From Segetibacter sp. (GTDB taxonomy: Bacteria > Bacteroidota > Bacteroidia > Chitinophagales > Chitinophagaceae): a stretch of DNA of 64,000 bases. The stretch lies in NCBI GenBank assembly GCA_028288485.1, contig JAQBNO010000142.1, positions 1 to 64,000 on the forward strand. Direction: 5' to 3'. Within the stretch, counting starts at the first letter, position 1; each line of letters opens with the position of its first letter. This document shows, in pieces, positions 25,444-34,728 of this stretch. Both the position numbers and the translations under genes were made by a program. The notes under the pieces are model-generated. The model was not told the origin of the DNA and made no database searches. It saw nothing but the letters and a program-made list of their open reading frames with translations.

Positions 25444-26592
25444 ATGAAGATTACCGGGTACGAATTATTCACTGTTCCACCACGCTGGTTGTTTTTGAAA
25501 ATTGAAACCGATGAAGGAATTACCGGCTGGGGCGAACCTGTAATTGAAGGCAAGGCAGCAACTGTAAAAACAGCCGTTGATGAATTAATGGAATACCTTA
25601 TTGGTAAAAATCCAATGAATATCGAGGACCATTGGAACGTGATGTATCGGAGCGGTTTTTACCGGGGCGGTCCTATTTTAATGAGTGCCATCGCAGGTAT
25701 CGACCAGGCTTTGTGGGACATCAAAGGGAAATTCTTTAATGCTCCTGTTTATCAATTGTTAGGCGGGAAAGTAAGAAATTCAATAAAAGTATATTCGTGG
25801 ATTGGGGGAGACCGTCCTGCAGAGGTTGGCGCCGCAGCAAGAGAAATGGTTGACAGGGGCTTTACAGCCGTTAAAATGAATGCTACAGAAGAACTGCAAT
25901 ATGTAGACACTTACCGTAAAATTGATGAAGCTGTTAAGCGGATTGCTGCAGTTCGTGAATCGGTAGGACCTGATATCGGTGTGGGTGTAGACTTTCATGG
26001 GAGGGTTCATAAACCGATGGCAAAAATACTGGCAAAGGAACTGGAGCCTTTTCATCCGATGTTTATTGAAGAGCCGGTGCTTCCCGAAAATAATGAAGCC
26101 CTACGTGAAATTGCCCATCATGTATCCATTCCCATTGCTACAGGCGAACGCATGTATTCGCGATGGGATTTCAAAAAGTTGCTGGTAGATGGATACGCCG
26201 ATATTATTCAACCCGATGTTTCACACGCCGGAGGTATTACCGAATGTAAAAAGATATTGTCGATGGCGGAGGCTTTCGATGTAGCTGCTGCTCCACATTG
26301 CCCGCTGGGTCCCATTGCGCTTGCCGCTTGCCTGCAGGTAGATGCAACTTGTCACAATGCTTTCATCCAGGAACAAAGCCTGGGCATACATTACAACAAA
26401 GGAAGCGACCTGCTCGACTACCTGGTCGAGAACCAGGTTTTCAAATATGAAGAGGGCTACGTAAAAATCCCGGATGGTCCTGGTCTTGGTATTGAAATAA
26501 ATGAAGAGCACGTACGTAAGATGGCAGCAATAGGCCATAACTGGAAAAATCCCATTTGGAGGCACAAAGATGATAGTATAGCAGAATGGTGA
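25444..26592 (+). CDS. dgoD: D-galactonate dehydratase (382 aa)
   Basis: Enolase-superfamily dehydratase converting D-galactonate to 2-keto-3-deoxygalactonate. Metal ligands and catalytic residues are in place: Asp183 and His185 in VDFHGRVH, Glu209 in FIEEP, Glu235 in TGERM, and His285 in APHCPLGP, positions identical to those of the E. coli enzyme. Length (382) also equals E. coli DgoD. It is 11 bp after the aldolase gene, so they share a transcript. The assignment is among the firmest in the window. Confidence 0.93.
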   Translation: MKITGYELFTVPPRWLFLKIETDEGITGWGEPVIEGKAATVKTAVDELMEYLIGKNPMNIEDHWNVMYRSGFYRGGPILMSAIAGIDQALWDIKGKFFNAPVYQLLGGKVRNSIKVYSWIGGDRPAEVGAAAREMVDRGFTAVKMNATEELQYVDTYRKIDEAVKRIAAVRESVGPDIGVGVDFHGRVHKPMAKILAKELEPFHPMFIEEPVLPENNEALREIAHHVSIPIATGERMYSRWDFKKLLVDGYADIIQPDVSHAGGITECKKILSMAEAFDVAAAPHCPLGPIALAACLQVDATCHNAFIQEQSLGIHYNKGSDLLDYLVENQVFKYEEGYVKIPDGPGLGIEINEEHVRKMAAIGHNWKNPIWRHKDDSIAEW

Positions 26593-26643
26593 GACGAAGG
26601 AGAGTTACAGGTTTCGGCTTGCAGGTTCCGGATTTTATGTTCC

Positions 26644-26795
26644 TTTTTTTTGGTACCGGCATTCGTATTTTATAGCATCATCGTTGCTTTCAATAAAGCG
26701 GAACAGTTCAACTTTCCATTTTCAATTTAACAGTGCTTACGAGTTCACACCGCGCAAGGTTGAAGGGTCGCATTTCGTTCAACGGTTATACCCGT
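26644..26795 (-). repeat. Dispersed repeat, long composite copy 9
   Basis: Read on the minus strand it runs from GTTGAACGAAATGCGACC through a roughly 80-bp insert to GAAAGCAACGATGATGC and a tail ending GCCGGTACCAAAAAAAA. Its insert aligns with the one at 33759-33898. It splits the galactonate operon between dgoD and dgoK. The nearby 26833-26886 holds a CTTTGTG-rich phrase often seen between Bacteroidota genes. Confidence 0.65.
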
Positions 26796-26909
26796 ATTGA
26801 GCTTCGTTTGTTGCAACTTATTCGGCCATAAACACAGGTTAATCTTTGTGAAACTTCGTGTCCTTTGTGCATCCGTGGTTCAAAGAATCGTCAAACCAAA
26901 CATTAAGTG

Positions 26910-27878
26910 ATGAATCGATTTTTAAGTTGCGACTGGGGTACTACGGCTTTTCGGTTAAGGCTTGTAGGAGCCGCAGGTTTAAAAATAATTGCAGAGGAAA
27001 GTACCAAACAAGGTATTGCAGAAACGTTTCAGTTGTGGAGGCAAACCGAAAGAAGCGAAGACATGCGGTTGCCATTTTATCTTGACATTATTTCCAGGCA
27101 TATTCAAACTATTGAAGAAAAGACACGCACTTCTTTAGAGGATCTGCCACTGGTTATCTCGGGTATGGCCTCATCCACAATTGGTATGATCGACCTTCCT
27201 TATAAAAAACTTCCTGTTTCTGTTGACGGTTCAGATCTTACAATTCATACTATTGAATCAACAGGTCAATTCAAAAATAAAGCTTTCATAATCTCGGGTT
27301 TAAGAACCGACGATGACGTTATACGGGGTGAAGAAACCAAACTGGTCGGTTGCGCTGCTAATTCTTTCAACCAGGGAGATCAGATTTACATTTTCCCCGG
27401 AACGCATCCAAAACATGTGGAAGTAAAAAATGGTGTAGCAACCGGTTTTAAAACCTATATGACAGGAGAATTTTTTGAATTGCTGTCAAAGAAAAGTATC
27501 CTGTCTGTTTCGGTTAAAGAAGGGGAAGGTTTAGAATCGAAAAAAAGTTTACAAAGTTTTAAAAACGGAGTAAAGGATAGCATTAACTCGAACCTTTTGC
27601 ACAATTGTTTTCTTGTGAGAACCAATGATGTTTTTAAGAAGCTTACTGCGGAAGAGAACTATCATTATTTAAGCGGCCTGTTAATTGGAGCGGAGCTGGG
27701 CAGTTTAATTAACAATTCCACCCAAATTACAGTTATTGGTGGTGCTGCCTTAAGTGCTCAATATGTTACCGCTCTTCAGGTTCTTGATTCGTCAAAACAA
27801 GTAACGACCGAAGACGCCGATGAGGCATTGATAAAAGGCCAGGTCCAGGTATATAGAAAGCTTATGAATATTTTATAA
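26910..27878 (+). CDS. dgoK: 2-dehydro-3-deoxygalactonokinase (322 aa)
   Basis: ATP-dependent kinase making 2-keto-3-deoxy-6-phosphogalactonate, the step between DgoD and the aldolase. The N-terminal phosphate-binding motif is LSCDWGTTAFRLRLV, followed by the family segments ISGMASSTIGM and FPGTHPKHVEVKNGVATGF with the conserved MTGEFFELL. A GTG directly before the ATG also opens the frame; I use the ATG. It is separated from dgoD by 317 bp holding a long repeat copy, so it may have its own promoter. Confidence 0.92.
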   Translation: MNRFLSCDWGTTAFRLRLVGAAGLKIIAEESTKQGIAETFQLWRQTERSEDMRLPFYLDIISRHIQTIEEKTRTSLEDLPLVISGMASSTIGMIDLPYKKLPVSVDGSDLTIHTIESTGQFKNKAFIISGLRTDDDVIRGEETKLVGCAANSFNQGDQIYIFPGTHPKHVEVKNGVATGFKTYMTGEFFELLSKKSILSVSVKEGEGLESKKSLQSFKNGVKDSINSNLLHNCFLVRTNDVFKKLTAEENYHYLSGLLIGAELGSLINNSTQITVIGGAALSAQYVTALQVLDSSKQVTTEDADEALIKGQVQVYRKLMNIL

Positions 27879-27889
27879 CGCTTTTAAAA

Positions 27890-28034
27890 CTAGTCCTGAA
27901 AGGGCGATAGTACGTTTGCCAGGGCGTAGCCCAATGCAACAAAAAGTTCATAAACTAAAAAGCCCTGAAAGGGCCAAATCAAAAGCTGCAATAAGTGGCT
28001 GTATGTTTCGTCAGCCCTTCCAGGGCTTTTAGCG
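27890..28034. repeat. CCCTGAAAGGGC-type repeats with a long hairpin
   Basis: Three copies of a CCTGAAAGGGC or CCAGGGC motif occur here. AGCCCTGAAAGGGC (from 27959) pairs with GCCCTTCCAGGGCT (ending near 28029) with one mismatch; TTTT follows. It may end the dgoK transcript or be a REP-like element. The loop of about 42 bp is long for a terminator. Confidence 0.5.
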
Positions 28035-28172
28035 CAGTTCTCCTGATTTGAATACTACCTTATGCCGGTCAAATTCAATTTAAGTTAATCCAATTCCTCC
28101 CTTTTTATCGAATTTTCCTGTTATCACTTGCTGTAAATTCCTTTACATTTACCGATTTACAATAGTATATAT

Positions 28173-29048
28173 ATGCTTCATTCAATGACGGGTTTTGGAA
28201 GGGCCGAACAGGCAGTTGGCGATAAAGTTTTTTTGGTAGAAGTGAAATCTCTGAACGGGAAACAGTTTGATCTAAGAATTACTATTCCTCCCTTACTGAA
28301 ACCTTTTGAATTTAATATCAGGAATATCTTACAGGAAAGGCTCGTGCGCGGGAGTGTTGAATGTATTATTTACATCAAACAAAATGGATCAGCCCAGCCG
28401 GTTACGATAAATAAAGAACTGGCAAAAGCATATTACCAGCCAATAGCCGAATTGTCAGCAGAGTTAAATTTAAACCCGGGTGATGTGTTAAGCGCATTAC
28501 TTAAACTTCCGGAAGTAATTACACCATCCAATATTGTTTTAACCGACGAAGACTGGGTTGGTTTTGAACTTGTTTTAATAAGTGCAATTGACCAGTTAAA
28601 GGAACACCGGGCAGATGAAGGAAAGTCGTTGGAAGAAGAACTTTCGTTAAGAATTGAGAATATTTTGGTGAATGCTGAAAAGATTGTGGTACTCGAACCA
28701 CAACGCAAGCAAAGGATAAAAGATGGATTAGTTAAAATACTGGAAGACAGCGTAGGAAAAGACAATTACGATTCAAATCGCCTAGAGCAGGAACTGATCT
28801 ATTACATCGAAAAGATGGATATCACCGAAGAACAGGTAAGACTGAAAAACCACTGCAATTATTTTAAAAGCATATTAAATGAAGTGGAAGATGGTAAAGG
28901 CAAGAAATTGTCCTTTATCATGCAGGAAATTGGAAGGGAGATAAATACAACCGGGTCAAAAGCGTATGACTCCGAAATGCAGAAAAGCGTGGTTCTGATG
29001 AAAGATGAACTGGAAAAAGCAAAGGAACAGGTGCTGAATGTGCTGTAA
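28173..29048 (+). CDS. yicC: YicC family endoribonuclease (291 aa)
   Basis: Conserved RNase of the YicC/YloC family. The diagnostic N-terminus MLHSMTGFGRAE is present, as are the C-terminal DITEEQVRLKNH and EIGREINTTGSKA segments. Length matches the family (about 290). In many Bacteroidota it precedes gmk; here the next gene is gldH, 301 bp on. The gap contains a separated inverted repeat (GAGCGTTGAA near 29098 and TTCAACGCTC near 29165) and a dispersed repeat copy. Confidence 0.93.
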   Translation: MLHSMTGFGRAEQAVGDKVFLVEVKSLNGKQFDLRITIPPLLKPFEFNIRNILQERLVRGSVECIIYIKQNGSAQPVTINKELAKAYYQPIAELSAELNLNPGDVLSALLKLPEVITPSNIVLTDEDWVGFELVLISAIDQLKEHRADEGKSLEEELSLRIENILVNAEKIVVLEPQRKQRIKDGLVKILEDSVGKDNYDSNRLEQELIYYIEKMDITEEQVRLKNHCNYFKSILNEVEDGKGKKLSFIMQEIGREINTTGSKAYDSEMQKSVVLMKDELEKAKEQVLNVL

Positions 29049-29275
29049 AGCCGCGGGTGGCTGTTAGGAAAAGGGCGGGGATTTGGTGATTGAAAACCGA
29101 GCGTTGAAAGTTGAGAATTCAGCATTGAAAATTTTCACTGCGATTATAAAAGAATAATCAATATTCAACGCTCGCTTGTTCAATATAAAATGAAGAATGA
29201 GAACAGCCTTAACTGAGTTCCCCGGCAAAGGGGGGGTGAATTATAATAACGATCAAGGCTGCCTAGCAATTTTCC

Positions 29276-29333
29276 GTACAAGTGAGTGACACAAGGATGT
29301 TGACATCTATTCTTCTGCCGGCCACCAAAATAA
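29276..29333 (+). repeat. Dispersed repeat, copy 10 (core variant B)
   Basis: Head GTACAAG, core GTGAGTGACACAAGG, tail GGCCACCAAAATAAA; it ends about 10 bp before the gldH promoter. Confidence 0.75.
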
Positions 29334-29342
29334 ACTTCTACA

Positions 29343-29371
29343 TTGTATAATGTGTCTGCCTTCTATCTTTG
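29343..29371 (+). promoter_or_regulatory. Promoter of gldH and the two-component genes
   Basis: TTG (29343-29345), an 18-base spacer and TATCTTTG (29364-29371) make a full Bacteroidota promoter. It overlaps the first ATG of the gldH frame, so translation must start further down, probably at the TTG codon at 29386. Confidence 0.6.
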
Positions 29372-29385
29372 TAAAAAATACCCAT

Positions 29386-29844
29386 TTGAATAAGTTTTGC
29401 TATTTTTTGCTTTTAATAATCGCGTTGGCTTCGTGTGAAACAATTAACATTTATGAGAAGACAGCAACTTTTTCGAGCCATAGCTGGAAAAGTGCAGAGA
29501 AACCTTCCTTTACTTTTGAAATAACCGACACAACCTCACTCTATAATATTTTTTTCGTGCTGAGGCATGAAGATGCTTACAACTACAATAATATCTGGAT
29601 CAATCTTACCGTAAAAAGCCCGGTTGATGTAGTTACAATCAGGCGCGAATTCATTTTAGGTGATAACAGGCAAGGGTGGTTTGCAAGCGGAATGGACGAT
29701 ATTTTTGAGCATAGAACCCCATTTAACAAAACGCCTGCTCCATTACATAAAGGTACCTATACTTTCACCCTTCAACAGGATATGCGGGAAGACCCGCTCG
29801 ACCATATAATTAATGCCGGTATCAGGGTTGAAAAGGTAAAATAA
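29386..29844 (+). CDS. gldH: Gliding motility lipoprotein GldH (about 152 aa)
   Basis: Envelope lipoprotein required for gliding and type IX secretion in Bacteroidota. It has a lipoprotein signal (FLLLIIALASCETI) and the GldH segments IYEKTATFSSHSW, YNIFFVLRHEDAYNYNNIW and MREDPLDHIINAGIRVEK. The frame is open from an ATG at 29350, but that codon lies within the promoter. A TTG start at 29386 fits both the promoter and the signal peptide. It is 3 bp from the histidine kinase gene, an arrangement suggesting cotranscription. If the 29350 start is right the protein has 164 residues. Confidence 0.85.
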   Translation: MNKFCYFLLLIIALASCETINIYEKTATFSSHSWKSAEKPSFTFEITDTTSLYNIFFVLRHEDAYNYNNIWINLTVKSPVDVVTIRREFILGDNRQGWFASGMDDIFEHRTPFNKTPAPLHKGTYTFTLQQDMREDPLDHIINAGIRVEKVK

Positions 29845-29847
29845 ACT

Positions 29848-30843
29848 ATGCGTACTTTTAAAACCAGGAAACTTGCTACTATTACAATTGTCTACTGGTT
29901 TTTGCTGTTATATATTACAGCTATGCTTGTTTGGTGGTACATTTCGTTGCAACAGCAAAACGATAAAATGACGGATCTTTTGCTGAACGAACTGCGGCAC
30001 GACGAGCCAAATTATTACAACAAAGTTGAAGGCATACTGGATCAGAAAAAGAGGAAGACAGCACAGTATATAGGAGAAGGCAGTATATTTTTAGCATTGA
30101 TATTATTTGGAGCTGGCTACGTTTACCGCATCATCCGCAAACGGCTTACGCTTTCGTTACAGCAACAAAATTTTATGATGGCAGTTACTCATGAGTTGAA
30201 AACGCCTATTGCTGTTGCCCGGCTTAACCTCGAAACTCTTCAAAAAAGAAGGCTCGAGGAAACGCAGCAACAAAAACTCATTAACATCACACTACAGGAG
30301 GTTAACCGGCTGAATTCTTTGTGTAATAATATCTTACTTGCTTCACAGTTGGATGCGGGAGAATATAAAATTTCTAAAAATGAATTTGACCTGAGTGAAT
30401 TGGCAGAAAGAGTATTCTCAGAATTTAGTGTAAGAAATGCGGGCCGTGAATTAAAAGGGCATTTCGAAGAGGGCATATTGATTACCGGCGAACAATTACT
30501 GTTAGAAATGCTTATGAGCAACCTGGTGGAGAATGCATTAAAGTATTCGCCGAGGAATGCAACGATAACTATTGATTTATTTCAAGATAACGGTGGTATT
30601 TATTATACCGTAAAAGATGAGGGACCGGGAATAGCTGAAGAAGAAAGGGAAAAGATTTTTGAAAAGTTTTACCGGGTAGGCAACGAGGCTACCCGTACAG
30701 CCAAAGGAACCGGACTGGGATTGTATTTATGTAAGCAGATTGCAAAAGATCATAACGCAACAGTAAGCGTACGGAATAATCAACCAAAAGGATCTGTTTT
30801 TACAGTTACTTTTCGCCACCCTTCACCGGAGAGAAGAAAATGA
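29848..30843 (+). CDS. Two-component sensor histidine kinase (331 aa)
   Basis: Membrane sensor with two spans (about residues 10-32 and 77-95) enclosing a short extracytoplasmic loop of about 45 residues, too small for a typical sensor domain. There is no clear HAMP domain. The HisKA domain has the phosphorylated His115 in VTHELKTP, and the HATPase domain shows the N box NLVENALKYSP and G boxes DEGPGIAEEE and GTGLGLYL. It follows gldH by 3 bp and precedes its response regulator by 21 bp. The layout resembles RprX-type sensors; the signal is unknown. Confidence 0.9.
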   Translation: MRTFKTRKLATITIVYWFLLLYITAMLVWWYISLQQQNDKMTDLLLNELRHDEPNYYNKVEGILDQKKRKTAQYIGEGSIFLALILFGAGYVYRIIRKRLTLSLQQQNFMMAVTHELKTPIAVARLNLETLQKRRLEETQQQKLINITLQEVNRLNSLCNNILLASQLDAGEYKISKNEFDLSELAERVFSEFSVRNAGRELKGHFEEGILITGEQLLLEMLMSNLVENALKYSPRNATITIDLFQDNGGIYYTVKDEGPGIAEEEREKIFEKFYRVGNEATRTAKGTGLGLYLCKQIAKDHNATVSVRNNQPKGSVFTVTFRHPSPERRK

Positions 30844-30864
30844 ATTTAATGCACAACACTTATT

Positions 30865-31575
30865 ATGATAAGGCAGCAAAGTAAAGCGAACATTTTATTA
30901 GTTGAAGATGAGGAGAACCTGCACGATGCACTTAAGCTGAATCTTGAGCTGGAGGGCTATGAAATAACGTCTGCTTACGATGGTAATGAAGCCTTGAAAG
31001 CTGTAAAGGATGAATATTTCGATTTAATTATCCTCGACGTGATGTTGCCGCATGTTGACGGCATTACTGTAACAGAAACCATTCGCATACAAAATAACGA
31101 AGTTCCGATTCTTATCTTAAGTGCTAAGAATACCAGTGCCGACAGGGTTTTAGGTTTGAAAAAAGGTGCAGATGATTATATGGTGAAGCCATTCAACCTC
31201 GAAGAGCTTTTATTACGGGTAGACAAGCTGATCCTAAAAAATAAAAAGCTGAACGACAAAGAAACTGTGGGAGATATTTATGAGTTTGGTAACAATAAGG
31301 TCGATTTCAAAGCGCAGGTTGCAACTACCTGGAATAACGCTACCATAGAATTAAGCAAGAAGGAAGTGATGTTGCTTAAGCTACTGATTGAAAACCGGAA
31401 CGAAGTAGTGACCCGCGAAAAAATATTGCAATCGGTTTGGGGTTATAATGTTTTTCCAACTACGCGAACCATTGATAATTTTATTCTCAACTTCCGTAAG
31501 TACTTCGAAAAAGACAGCCGAAGCCCCGCTTTTTTCCAATCGGTGCGAGGGGTGGGATATAAGTATACCGAATAG
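30865..31575 (+). CDS. OmpR/PhoB-type response regulator (236 aa)
   Basis: Receiver domain (about 8-122) with acidic residues in LLVEDEENL, phospho-acceptor Asp58 in LIILDVMLP and the conserved Lys in DYMVKPF, joined to a winged-helix DNA-binding domain (about 140-235) ending SVRGVGYKY. It is the cognate partner of the kinase encoded 21 bp upstream. The target genes are not evident; the operon with gldH hints at envelope or motility control, which is inference. Confidence 0.93.
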   Translation: MIRQQSKANILLVEDEENLHDALKLNLELEGYEITSAYDGNEALKAVKDEYFDLIILDVMLPHVDGITVTETIRIQNNEVPILILSAKNTSADRVLGLKKGADDYMVKPFNLEELLLRVDKLILKNKKLNDKETVGDIYEFGNNKVDFKAQVATTWNNATIELSKKEVMLLKLLIENRNEVVTREKILQSVWGYNVFPTTRTIDNFILNFRKYFEKDSRSPAFFQSVRGVGYKYTE

Positions 31576-31675
31576 CCGTTTGTCGACAGCCCCGCAGTGG
31601 ACAAACTCCAACGGGTGATAAATATTAACGCAATCCTGCCGTTATATATAAAACTTCCAGGCTTTTTAAGGGTAC

Positions 31676-33469
31676 CTAACCATTCTTTTCAAGCGAATTA
31701 AGTACCTGTATCGCATCCAGCCTATGCTGCATCGCTTCTTCAATAGTATACATTGGCGTGTACATTCCCAGGCTACAGTTATCCAGTAATCCCTTTAATT
31801 GTAATAAAGAGGTGGCATTTTCGGGATGTTGCTGAATATAAAATGGTAATTGGCCCGGCACCAGGTTGAACTTGCAATCAAGGTAGGCATGAAGGTTTTT
31901 GCACAGCTGCTTATAGAATTGCGAACTGTCATTATCGGGCTGCAATTCACGTATTGCATATAAATATTCCGACGCATCAGGCTTTTTAAATTCTTCTTTT
32001 ACATCCTCTTTGCCGGGCATGGCACCGCTGACTGGTATGGGACTTTTTTGTCTCGCATTATACCAAACAAATCCTATAACAATGGCCAGCAGACCTGCTC
32101 CTAAAATTATATAAAGCCGGTTTTGAAATCCTTCTGCGTCGGTGGACTTGTGTAAAGTGCGTAAAAAATTTTTACTTCCTTGTGCAACGTTTAAGGTGAG
32201 GGCACGTGTTGATTTGGTGATGTATTTGTTTGCGTTTACATCAAAATAGGTAAACTCTACAGGAGGAATTGTATAGTACCCCTTCTTATCTACTATAAAA
32301 GGAAATGTAAACGTCTTCCTGCTTTTAACCGGGAAATCCGATTTATCATCCTCATTCTGCTGCGAGGCATCAAAAGCCTCAATGCCGCGCGGCCATTTTA
32401 TAACAGGAGTGTTTATTTGTTGCAGGTTTCCTTCGCCATGAACTGCAAACAGTAGCTTATTCGTCTTATTGGTTGTTAAACCCTCGTTGCCGGTGCTGAT
32501 AGCAATACTAAAATTTCCAATTGCGCCGCTAAACTCTGAAGTGCCTATAGTCGGTACCGCTGGTAACGGTTTTACATCAACTGTTTCAGGTTTGTTTTGG
32601 ATGGTTACCAATTGTTCCTCCACTGGTATCGAAGGATTGTTATAATACAGGTCGCGGTAATTTAGTTGTGCGGCATTGTAAAACGACACCTTGTTTTCAA
32701 CACTCACCTGAGGTAAAACGAGTTTTCCTGCCTCGAGAGGAACGAGTTGCACTTTCCTGATAACAAAAACATTGTATTCTGTTCCATTTATTTTTTCGAT
32801 GTGCTGGTCCTGTTCATCCCCGGTAAGTTCTACTACTGTACATCCGCTGAACTGAGGTTGTTTCACAACTTTCGATTTAGACCGTAGCCTTGTGCAGAGT
32901 TTATAAGTCGCCAAAATAGGTTCGCCAACATAGCAGGTTCGTTTACTAAGCTCCAGCCTTATTAAAATATTGTTTTTTATTTTATCAATCGCCTTTTCTC
33001 CCTTCTTTAAATATTGGCTGGCAGGAAGTTCATCCTCAAAAGGAAACTGGTCGAATAACGAAGGTTTGGGCGCCTGTACCGGTGGATTGCTTCCCGGCAG
33101 GTGATCGGTGTTCTTAACCTTTATTATTATTGTATTGCTTCGTTGCGGTTTGTTATCGATAAGCGCAGTTGCTCCGGGCACAAGCAGCGTACCTGTAGTG
33201 GTAGGCTGAACGATAACCGAATATACCATTTGTTGTTTTATCTGGTTACCGGTTGCCACTGTACTGCTGCTCAAATTCGGCCCCGATACTACAGTCCATT
33301 TAGTAAAAGCGGGAAGGACAAACTGGTCCATTTCAACATCTTCCGCTATATACTCAATCTGTAAAACATCCTTTTTCCCAATAGTTGTAGCCGAAACTTT
33401 GGTAGAAAAAGATTGCCCGAACGACACTTCACCCAGGAGTAACAGGATTAAAAATAAATATCTGGTCAA
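31676..33469 (-). CDS. batD: BatD family protein (597 aa)
   Basis: Envelope protein of the Bat (aerotolerance) family. It has a signal peptide (about 1-18), an extracytoplasmic beta-rich region with repeated Ig-like modules (FSTKVSATTIGKKDVLQIEY; ISTGNEGLTTNKTNKLLF), a membrane span near residues 450-470 and a cytoplasmic tail with LQPDNDSSQFYKQLCKNLHAYL. The start is a TTG codon 15-20 bases after a TACTTTTG promoter element. Unusually it is not beside batA, batB, batC or batE, at least within this window. Function is poorly understood. Confidence 0.82.
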   Translation of the reverse strand: MTRYLFLILLLLGEVSFGQSFSTKVSATTIGKKDVLQIEYIAEDVEMDQFVLPAFTKWTVVSGPNLSSSTVATGNQIKQQMVYSVIVQPTTTGTLLVPGATALIDNKPQRSNTIIIKVKNTDHLPGSNPPVQAPKPSLFDQFPFEDELPASQYLKKGEKAIDKIKNNILIRLELSKRTCYVGEPILATYKLCTRLRSKSKVVKQPQFSGCTVVELTGDEQDQHIEKINGTEYNVFVIRKVQLVPLEAGKLVLPQVSVENKVSFYNAAQLNYRDLYYNNPSIPVEEQLVTIQNKPETVDVKPLPAVPTIGTSEFSGAIGNFSIAISTGNEGLTTNKTNKLLFAVHGEGNLQQINTPVIKWPRGIEAFDASQQNEDDKSDFPVKSRKTFTFPFIVDKKGYYTIPPVEFTYFDVNANKYITKSTRALTLNVAQGSKNFLRTLHKSTDAEGFQNRLYIILGAGLLAIVIGFVWYNARQKSPIPVSGAMPGKEDVKEEFKKPDASEYLYAIRELQPDNDSSQFYKQLCKNLHAYLDCKFNLVPGQLPFYIQQHPENATSLLQLKGLLDNCSLGMYTPMYTIEEAMQHRLDAIQVLNSLEKNG

Positions 33470-33490
33470 TAGTTTTAATATTGGTTAAAG

Positions 33491-33498
33491 CAAAAGTA
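33491..33498 (-). promoter_or_regulatory. -7 element of the batD promoter
   Basis: TACTTTTG on the minus strand, 21 bases before the TTG start codon. A weak T-rich match lies in the -33 region. Confidence 0.45.
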
Positions 33499-33758
33499 GC
33501 GTATAGCTAAAAGGAAAATTTCGAAAGCGGGTTAACCCGTAGTTAAAAATAAAGATTTGTTGCTAAGTAAAGTTTTTGCCGCGATGGAAGCACGAGGGTG
33601 TCTTAAGAAGTTAATTTACTATTCCATGTCGTTGACTAAGTATCGGGTGATGCCAGGCTGAGCCTGTCGAAGCCTTATCGCAATAGGAATAATTAGAACC
33701 CCAGACGATAACCCCAGGGTGACAAACGTTAGGTAAACGGCATTGATCTATTAGTGTT

Positions 33759-33898
33759 CTTTTTTTGGTTACCGGCATTTAAACACCGATGAATCATCGT
33801 TGCTACGCTCAGTTCAACTTTTTATTTTTAATTGAACAGGGCGTAGCAGTTAACCCTGGGCCGCGTCGAACGGTCGCATTACGTTCATCGTTTGTACT
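33759..33898 (-). repeat. Dispersed repeat, long composite copy 11
   Basis: On the minus strand it begins GTACAAACGATGAACG, continues AATGCGACC, an insert with inverted segments, then GCGTAGCAACGATGATT and a tail GCCGGTAACCAAAAAAA. It aligns with 26644-26795. The whole 33470-34119 gap has no gene; it also holds a GGCTGAGCCTGTCGAAGCC phrase near 33657. Confidence 0.7.
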
Positions 33899-34119
33899 GC
33901 TATCACGCTTTCTTAAAGGTCATGGGCGTAGTAGAATTGGCAGCACTTTCTACGAATTCGAACTTATTGTCGCGTTACTGGTACGACTTTTAGCCGGGTC
34001 TGAGTTGATGGAGGCATGATGTTAAAAACATCCTTTACTCAGAAGCGGCCTAATTCTAATTTTTTGTTTCAATAATATTACAGATATTTAAATCTTCTGT
34101 TTACCTTAATTTCAGCTAT

Positions 34120-34719
34120 ATGAATTACAATAAAAAAATTCTTATTCTCACCGGTGATTCCGGTGAAAGTTTCGAGATACTCTATGCATCTCACCGCTTA
34201 TTGGAAGCAGGCTATCAGCCTGTAATTGCAGCGCCTGCAGTAAGAAGGCTCAATTTGGTCATTCACGATTTTGAACCGGGCTGGGATACGTATGTAGAGC
34301 GGAAAGGTTATATTTTGGAATCAGAGATTTCGTTTGACGATGTAGATCCCGCAGATTACCATGCACTACTTATTCCGGGCGGCAGAGCGCCGGAGTTTTT
34401 ACGCAACGATCAACGGGTGATCAACATTGTAAAGGAGTTTTATAACAGTAACAAATACGTTTTTGCTATCTGCCATGGCGTGCAGATCTTAGTTACTGCA
34501 GGTCTGGTGAAGGGTAGAAATATCGCCTGTTACGAACACGTAAAGTTTGAAGTCGAATCAGTAGGCGGTATATACATTTCCGACGACCAGGCCGTACAGG
34601 ACGGAAAAATTATTACCGGCAAAACCTGGCAATCTCAACCCGAATTCTACAGGCTGGTATTTAGCTGCCTCGAAAAAACAAAAGAAGCAGAACCGGAAGC
34701 CCAGCTTGCTTTAAATTAA
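34120..34719 (+). CDS. DJ-1/PfpI family protein (199 aa)
   Basis: Class I glutamine-amidotransferase-like fold, the family of intracellular proteases, glyoxalases and chaperones such as YhbO. The nucleophilic elbow cysteine is in FAICHGVQIL, followed by GLVKGRNIACYEHVK. The N-terminus KILILTGDSGESFEILYASHR is typical. It is 9 bp before the alpha/beta hydrolase, so they form a bicistron. Activity cannot be specified. Confidence 0.88.
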   Translation: MNYNKKILILTGDSGESFEILYASHRLLEAGYQPVIAAPAVRRLNLVIHDFEPGWDTYVERKGYILESEISFDDVDPADYHALLIPGGRAPEFLRNDQRVINIVKEFYNSNKYVFAICHGVQILVTAGLVKGRNIACYEHVKFEVESVGGIYISDDQAVQDGKIITGKTWQSQPEFYRLVFSCLEKTKEAEPEAQLALN

Positions 34720-34728
34720 CCGGTCTCG

